Below, in pieces: positions 22,118 through 26,084 of a stretch of DNA of 26,084 nt (its first letter is position 1; every line of letters begins with the position of its first letter). The position numbers were made by a program, and so were the translations under genes. This DNA comes from JBEAOO01 sp041164825 (GTDB lineage Bacteria; Pseudomonadota; Gammaproteobacteria; Burkholderiales; Burkholderiaceae_C). Location: the NCBI GenBank assembly GCA_041164825.1, contig JBEAOO010000295.1, positions 1 through 26,084 of the forward strand, in the 5' to 3' direction. The notes under the pieces were generated by a model, which worked only from the letters and a program-made list of their open reading frames with translations, had not been told where the DNA came from and made no database searches.

Positions 22118-22237
22118 GTCTGTTTCCGGATGCGATGCGTCACATGACGCGGGGTGTGTACAGCGGCACAAACTGCTCGACGTGGCTCGTCGAAGGGCGG
22201 TGGAATTCACCGATCAGTTTGCGCAAAGCCACTGATT

Positions 22238-23383
22238 TTAGCCGCATTCGGCGCTGCGGCTGGCGGCAAAGCGCATCAACTGCGTGGTGAGGTCGTGCTG
22301 TTGCTGCAAATGGTGGCGCCAGCGTCGGGTCTGGCGGGCCCAGTCGGCGCGGTCGGGCCAGTGCGTGGGCCAGGGGCCGAGGCCGTTCCAGGCGCGCATC
22401 AGGGCTTGCCACAGCGCGGCGTCTGGCCAGTCGCTCAGTTGTGCTGCCACGCGGTCGGTGTAGGCCGCCAGTTTGATGGCATGGGCGCCGTCGTCTTGCG
22501 GGTAGATCTGCCACAAGAAGGGCCGGTCGGCCCACTGGGTGCGCACAAACGAGTCTTCACCACGCACCAGGTTCACATCGCAGGACCAGAGCAAGGCGTC
22601 GAAGTCGGTCTGCTTGAGTGCGGGCAGCAGGTGGGCGCGCAGCATGCCGCGTTGCAGGCTGGGGCCGAGTTCGGCTTGCACCTGCCGGGCGGCCAAGCCC
22701 GGTGTCACCAGCAGCAAGGTGGGCGAAGCGTCGGCCTGCGCCAGGTGATCCAGCAGGTGCGGCAGCTGTGGGTTGGCATAACAAAACAGGCTCCACACCT
22801 GCTCACCTGCCCCAGGGCCGATGCCGCATTGGCGCCACACGGCCCCCGCATCGGCGGCGGCCTGGCGCGCGGGCAGATCGGCCTCGCGCAGCAGACCGCC
22901 GGTGCGTGCGGTGAAGCCGGGGTAAAAAAACCATTTGTCCAAGCCCGCACCCGGGCCGCTCCACTGCGGCGAGCGCAGGCCATGCGAGCGCTCCACATAG
23001 GCCTCGGCGCTCAGGTATTCGAGGTTGATCCACACCGGCGGCGTGGTGCGTGTGGCCATGGCTTGCACAAAGGCGGGCGGCGGGTCACAGCCAAAGGCTT
23101 CGATCACCACCCCGCCCGGGGCAAAGTCACGGGCCGGTGTGGCCGCGTCGGGCCAGGGGTGCACGCTGACGCCGGGCGCGCCTTGGGGCGCCATCCAAGC
23201 CAGCGCCGAAGCGTCGTCCAGCCACAGCCGCACGGCCACGCCGCGCTGTGCCAAGTCGGCCGCCAAGCGCCAGCAAACGCCCACGTCGCCGTAGTTGTCG
23301 ATGACGCGGCAAAACACATCCCAGTGAACTTGGCGTTGGGCGTGGGGATGGGTCGCTGCGGGGTCTGCGTGCATCTCTGGCAT
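22238..23383 (-). CDS. earP: EF-P arginine rhamnosyltransferase EarP
   Basis: EarP transfers rhamnose from dTDP-beta-L-rhamnose to Arg32 of EF-P. The predicted protein has 381 residues from ATG 23383. It has the family's N-terminal signature WDVFCRVIDNYGDVGVCWRL, with the conserved Asp pair (Asp29, Asp33) that forms the active site, and the C-terminal nucleotide-sugar motif NLVRGEDSFVRTQWADRPFL followed by WQIYPQDD. The start is uncertain: ATG 23374 is also possible, and the open frame continues to a TTG at 23416. None has a good ribosome-binding site. It is upstream of efp on the same strand, which forms an enzyme-substrate gene pair, and divergent from uvrC with 44 bp between them. Confidence 0.94.
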   Translation of the reverse strand: MPEMHADPAATHPHAQRQVHWDVFCRVIDNYGDVGVCWRLAADLAQRGVAVRLWLDDASALAWMAPQGAPGVSVHPWPDAATPARDFAPGGVVIEAFGCDPPPAFVQAMATRTTPPVWINLEYLSAEAYVERSHGLRSPQWSGPGAGLDKWFFYPGFTARTGGLLREADLPARQAAADAGAVWRQCGIGPGAGEQVWSLFCYANPQLPHLLDHLAQADASPTLLLVTPGLAARQVQAELGPSLQRGMLRAHLLPALKQTDFDALLWSCDVNLVRGEDSFVRTQWADRPFLWQIYPQDDGAHAIKLAAYTDRVAAQLSDWPDAALWQALMRAWNGLGPWPTHWPDRADWARQTRRWRHHLQQQHDLTTQLMRFAASRSAECG

Positions 23384-23427
23384 GGTGCGAATTATCTGGT
23401 GCGCTTCAACGGGCAAAATACGCGGCG

Positions 23428-25503
23428 ATGAGTGACGCGCCCCTGCCTTCTTCCAAGCCTGCCGATGCCGATGCCGCCGTGGCGGCGCCCAACGCCCCCG
23501 TGCCCAGCGCCCAGGCGCCAGACTCCACCGTGCCCGACACGCTGGTGGCCGACGCCGCCCGCGAGCGTGTGCTGGCCGATGTGGCGGCGCTGCCGGGCCT
23601 GCCGGGCGTCTACCGCTACTTTGATGCGCAAGGCGCGGTGCTGTATGTGGGCAAGGCGCGCGACCTGAAAAAGCGCGTGTCGAGCTACTTTCAGAAGAAC
23701 CACGGTGGCACCCGCATCGGCCACATGGTGAGCAAGATCGCGCGCATGGAGACCACCATCGTGCGCTCCGAGGCCGAAGCGCTGCTGCTCGAAAACAACC
23801 TCATCAAGACGATCAATCCGCGCTACAACATCCTGTTTCGCGACGACAAGAGCTACCCGTATTTGAAGATCACCGGCCAGGCTGCGTTTGCCGGCAGTGA
23901 TCGCGCCGCTGCTCAGCGCTACCCGCGCATGGTCTATTACCGCGGCGCGATGGACCAGAAGCACCGCTACTTTGGGCCCTACCCGAGCGCCTGGGCGGTG
24001 AAGGAATCGATCCAGCTGCTGCAAAAGGTGTTTCGCCTGCGCACCTGTGAAGACACGGTGTTTGCCAACCGCACGCGGCCCTGTTTGCTCTACCAGATCA
24101 AGCGCTGCTCGGGCCCCTGCGTGGGCGCAGTGAGCGATGAGGACTACGCGCGCTCGGTGAGCCACGCCGAGCGTTTTTTGCTGGGCGAGCAGCAAGAGGT
24201 GATGAGCCTGCTGCAGCTGCAAATGATGGCCCACGCCGATGCGCTGCAGTTTGAACAAGCGGCCGAGATCCGCAACCAGCTCGCCGCCTTGTCGCGCGTC
24301 TTGCACCAACAATCGGTGGAGGACAACAGCGCCTCCAGCACCAAAGACGCCGATATTTTGGCCGTGCAGGTGCAGGGTGGTCGCGCCTGTGTGAACCTGG
24401 CCATGGTGCGCGGCGGCCGCCACTTGGGTGACCGGCCGTACTTCCCCACCCACGTGGACGACGCCACGGCGCTGACCGCCGAAGAGGCCGAAGAGCGCGA
24501 GGCCGGGCCCACGCCCGAGGTGTTGGTGCTCGAAGCCTTCATCGCCCAGCACTACATCGACGCGCCCGTGCCGCCGCTGCTGGTGCTCAGCCACCCGGTC
24601 GACAAGCTGCTGATCGACACGCTGGGTGAGCAAGCCGGCCACCGCGTGGCCGCGCAGCACCAGCCGCGCGACAACCGCCGCGCCTGGCTCGACATGTGCA
24701 TCACCGGCGCACAGATCAAGCTGGCGCAGTTGCTGTCGGAAGAAGGCTCGCAGCAAGCGCGCACCCGGGCGCTGGTGGACGCGCTCGATCTGGCGCCCGA
24801 CGACCTGGCCAAGTTCCGCATCGAGTGTTTTGACATCAGCCACACCGCGGGCGAGGCCACGCAAGCGTCCTGCGTGGTGTTCGAGGAGCACAAGATGCAA
24901 AGCGCGCAGTACCGCCGCTACAACATCGAAGGCATCACCGGCGGCGACGACTACGCCGCCATGCGCCAGGTGCTGATGCGCCGCTACAGCAAGCTGACCG
25001 AGGCACTGCAAAAAGACAAAGAGGCGGGCACCGTGAGCACCGCGTCCAGCGCCCGCATGCCCGATCTGGTGCTGATTGATGGTGGCCGCGGCCAGGTGAG
25101 CATGGCACGCGAGGTGTTCACCGAGTTGGGCATCGACTTGGCCCGCATCGTCGGCGTAGAAAAAGGCGAGGGCCGCAAGGTGGGCCTGGAGGAGCTGGTG
25201 TTTGCCGATGGCCGCGAGAAGGTCTATCTCGGCATGGACTCGGCCGCGCTGATGCTGGTGGCGCAGATCCGCGATGAGGCGCACCGCTTTGCCATCACCG
25301 GCATGCGCGCCAAGCGTGCGAGCGTGCGCACCGGCGGCAGCAAACTCGAAGACATTCCCGGCGTGGGCCCGCGCAAGCGCGCGCGCCTGCTGCAGCGCTT
25401 TGGCGGCGTGCGCGGGGTGGGGCAGGCCAGCGTCGAAGACCTGGTCACCGTCGAAGGCATTTCCAAAGACTTGGCAGAGGAGATCTACCGTGCGCTTCAT
25501 TGA
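23428..25503 (+). CDS. uvrC: Excinuclease ABC subunit C
   Basis: UvrC makes both incisions around the lesion in nucleotide excision repair together with UvrA and UvrB. The 691-residue protein has a GIY-YIG nuclease domain (about 57-135: LPGVYRYFDAQGAVLYVGKA), a cysteine cluster region (RPCLLYQIKRCSGPCVG), a UVR motif (about 270-295, ALQFEQAAEIRNQLAALSRV), the RNase H-like endonuclease half (FRIECFDISHTAGEATQASC, PDLVLIDGGRGQVSMA) and C-terminal helix-hairpin-helix motifs (LEDIPGVGPRKRARLLQRFG). The first ~45 residues are an Ala/Pro-rich extension about 40 residues longer than in E. coli; a start further in cannot be excluded. The last 14 bp overlap the next gene. Confidence 0.97.
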   Translation: MSDAPLPSSKPADADAAVAAPNAPVPSAQAPDSTVPDTLVADAARERVLADVAALPGLPGVYRYFDAQGAVLYVGKARDLKKRVSSYFQKNHGGTRIGHMVSKIARMETTIVRSEAEALLLENNLIKTINPRYNILFRDDKSYPYLKITGQAAFAGSDRAAAQRYPRMVYYRGAMDQKHRYFGPYPSAWAVKESIQLLQKVFRLRTCEDTVFANRTRPCLLYQIKRCSGPCVGAVSDEDYARSVSHAERFLLGEQQEVMSLLQLQMMAHADALQFEQAAEIRNQLAALSRVLHQQSVEDNSASSTKDADILAVQVQGGRACVNLAMVRGGRHLGDRPYFPTHVDDATALTAEEAEEREAGPTPEVLVLEAFIAQHYIDAPVPPLLVLSHPVDKLLIDTLGEQAGHRVAAQHQPRDNRRAWLDMCITGAQIKLAQLLSEEGSQQARTRALVDALDLAPDDLAKFRIECFDISHTAGEATQASCVVFEEHKMQSAQYRRYNIEGITGGDDYAAMRQVLMRRYSKLTEALQKDKEAGTVSTASSARMPDLVLIDGGRGQVSMAREVFTELGIDLARIVGVEKGEGRKVGLEELVFADGREKVYLGMDSAALMLVAQIRDEAHRFAITGMRAKRASVRTGGSKLEDIPGVGPRKRARLLQRFGGVRGVGQASVEDLVTVEGISKDLAEEIYRALH

Positions 25504-26084
25504 CGACAACGCGGCCCACAAAGCGGCTGCTGGCGGGGCTGACGAATGCGCTGACGAATGCGCTGACCGCGGCGCAGACCGAGGCGCGAATGCGCACACC
25601 GGCGCCGTTGCGCAGGCGCTTCGCGGCTCGTCGCTTTGGCGCTGGGCCACGCTCGGCGCCGCCTTGCTGGTCACGGCCTGCGCCCACCGGCCACCGCCCG
25701 CCGTGCCCGCACCGCCGCCCGGTGGCGCCGAGGGTGGGCGCGCGGTGCCCATGCCCGGCTCCGTCGGTTCGTCCGCCAAGCCCGTGGCCCGTCCCGGCGC
25801 CCATGGCAACGCGAGCACTGCCAGCGTCTTGCCCCTGCCACCGCCCGGCCCGGTGCGCAGCATGGACGAGTTGCGCCAGCAGGCCGCGCGCCGCATGGTG
25901 GCCGCCAACCCCGACCTCACCTACACCAAACGCCCACCCGAGATTCTGTTGGCCATTCCGGTGCTGGAGATCGAGTTGAATGTGGACGGCAGCATCCGCA
26001 AGATCGACGTGCTGCGCCATCCCAGCCAAGCGCACGACACCACCCAGTTGGCCATCGATGCTGTCAAACGTGCGGCGCCGTTTG
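25490..26084 (+). CDS. Predicted lipoprotein with TonB-C-like domain (3' end outside window)
   Basis: The frame starts at GTG 25490, with AGAGGAG 7 nt upstream, overlaps the end of uvrC by 14 bp and runs off the window after 198 codons. There is no in-frame ATG before the signal region, so GTG is the likely start. A long polar N-region (about 1-50) contains four tandem tetrapeptides, followed by a hydrophobic segment and a lipobox (LLVTAC, Cys64). A Pro/Gly-rich linker follows, and from about residue 155 the part LAIPVLEIELNVDGSIRKI, then TTQLAIDAVKRAAPF, resembles a TonB C-terminal domain. Such domains bind envelope partners; the exact role here is unknown. I cannot tell whether the gene is complete downstream. 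Confidence 0.72.
   Translation, partial: MRFIDDNAAHKAAAGGADECADECADRGADRGANAHTGAVAQALRGSSLWRWATLGAALLVTACAHRPPPAVPAPPPGGAEGGRAVPMPGSVGSSAKPVARPGAHGNASTASVLPLPPPGPVRSMDELRQQAARRMVAANPDLTYTKRPPEILLAIPVLEIELNVDGSIRKIDVLRHPSQAHDTTQLAIDAVKRAAPF
25538..25585 (+). repeat. Four tandem 12-bp units in the lipoprotein gene
   Basis: GCTGACGAATGC occurs twice exactly (25538-25549, 25550-25561) and is followed by two diverged units (25562-25573 and 25574-25585). They encode A-D-E-C twice and A-D-R-G twice in the N-region before the signal sequence. The in-frame 12-bp period suggests slippage expansion. Confidence 0.8.

Noticed and set aside
22137..22150. GCGTCA-CA-TGACGC inverted repeat upstream of efp as an operator
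   Set aside because: Short arms and no supporting context; efp is normally expressed constitutively.
23392..25920. 842-codon open frame on the minus strand opposite uvrC
   Set aside because: It is antisense to a clear uvrC, is His/Ala/Gln-rich with no recognisable domain, and is what the codon bias of a GC-rich gene produces on the opposite strand.

Overview
The window is about 26 kb of GC-rich, densely packed chromosomal DNA from a betaproteobacterium, most likely Burkholderiales and probably Comamonadaceae. The assignment rests on an Arg32-type elongation factor P next to its rhamnosyltransferase gene earP, a class 2 dihydroorotate dehydrogenase, an MnmC of the betaproteobacterial type, and an intergenic C5/G5 hairpin repeat that I recall from Comamonadaceae genomes. 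I saw no rRNA, tRNA, CRISPR array, phage gene or transposase. The region looks like ordinary core and semi-core chromosome with several sensory modules.

Layout. Positions 1-518 (minus) hold the N-terminal part of an ETF-ubiquinone oxidoreductase gene, cut by the window edge. A 261-bp divergent region with two palindromes separates it from an NO-sensing pair: a stand-alone H-NOX protein (780-1328) translationally coupled to a PAS-PAS-GGDEF-EAL cyclic-di-GMP enzyme (1328-3511). Next come an SDR oxidoreductase, a YceH-family protein and a 4HBT thioesterase, all on the plus strand. A 390-bp gene-free stretch follows and carries a 26-bp perfect inverted repeat. At 5965-8204 a PAS-LuxR regulator is divergent from scoA-scoB (succinyl-CoA:3-ketoacid CoA-transferase). 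Three TACGTA boxes lie between regulator and operon, a small repeat element lies between scoA and scoB, and a good intrinsic terminator follows scoB.

Positions 8242-15997 hold a lipoprotein-type gamma-glutamyltransferase, a convergent two-gene unit (SPFH/band-7 membrane protein plus a secreted SH3-like protein of unknown function), and a two-component system (OmpR-like response regulator, then a large membrane histidine kinase). Positions 16051-19427 hold pyrD divergent from rpiA, a small lysine-rich protein gene and an overlapping alpha/beta hydrolase gene. Positions 19451-23383 (minus) hold earP, efp and mnmC, a translation-quality cluster: EF-P, its arginine rhamnosylating enzyme, and a tRNA wobble-uridine modification enzyme whose methyltransferase half looks degenerate. 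uvrC (23428-25503) is divergent from earP and overlaps the start of a TonB-C-like lipoprotein gene that runs off the window.

I do not see a wholly new multi-gene system. The observations most worth following are the decayed MnmC methyltransferase domain, the repeat insertion between scoA and scoB with a duplicated Shine-Dalgarno/start region, the near-perfect palindrome over the inferred ETF-QO promoter, the TACGTA operator array, the 96-bp hairpin element, and the H-NOX/c-di-GMP pair.
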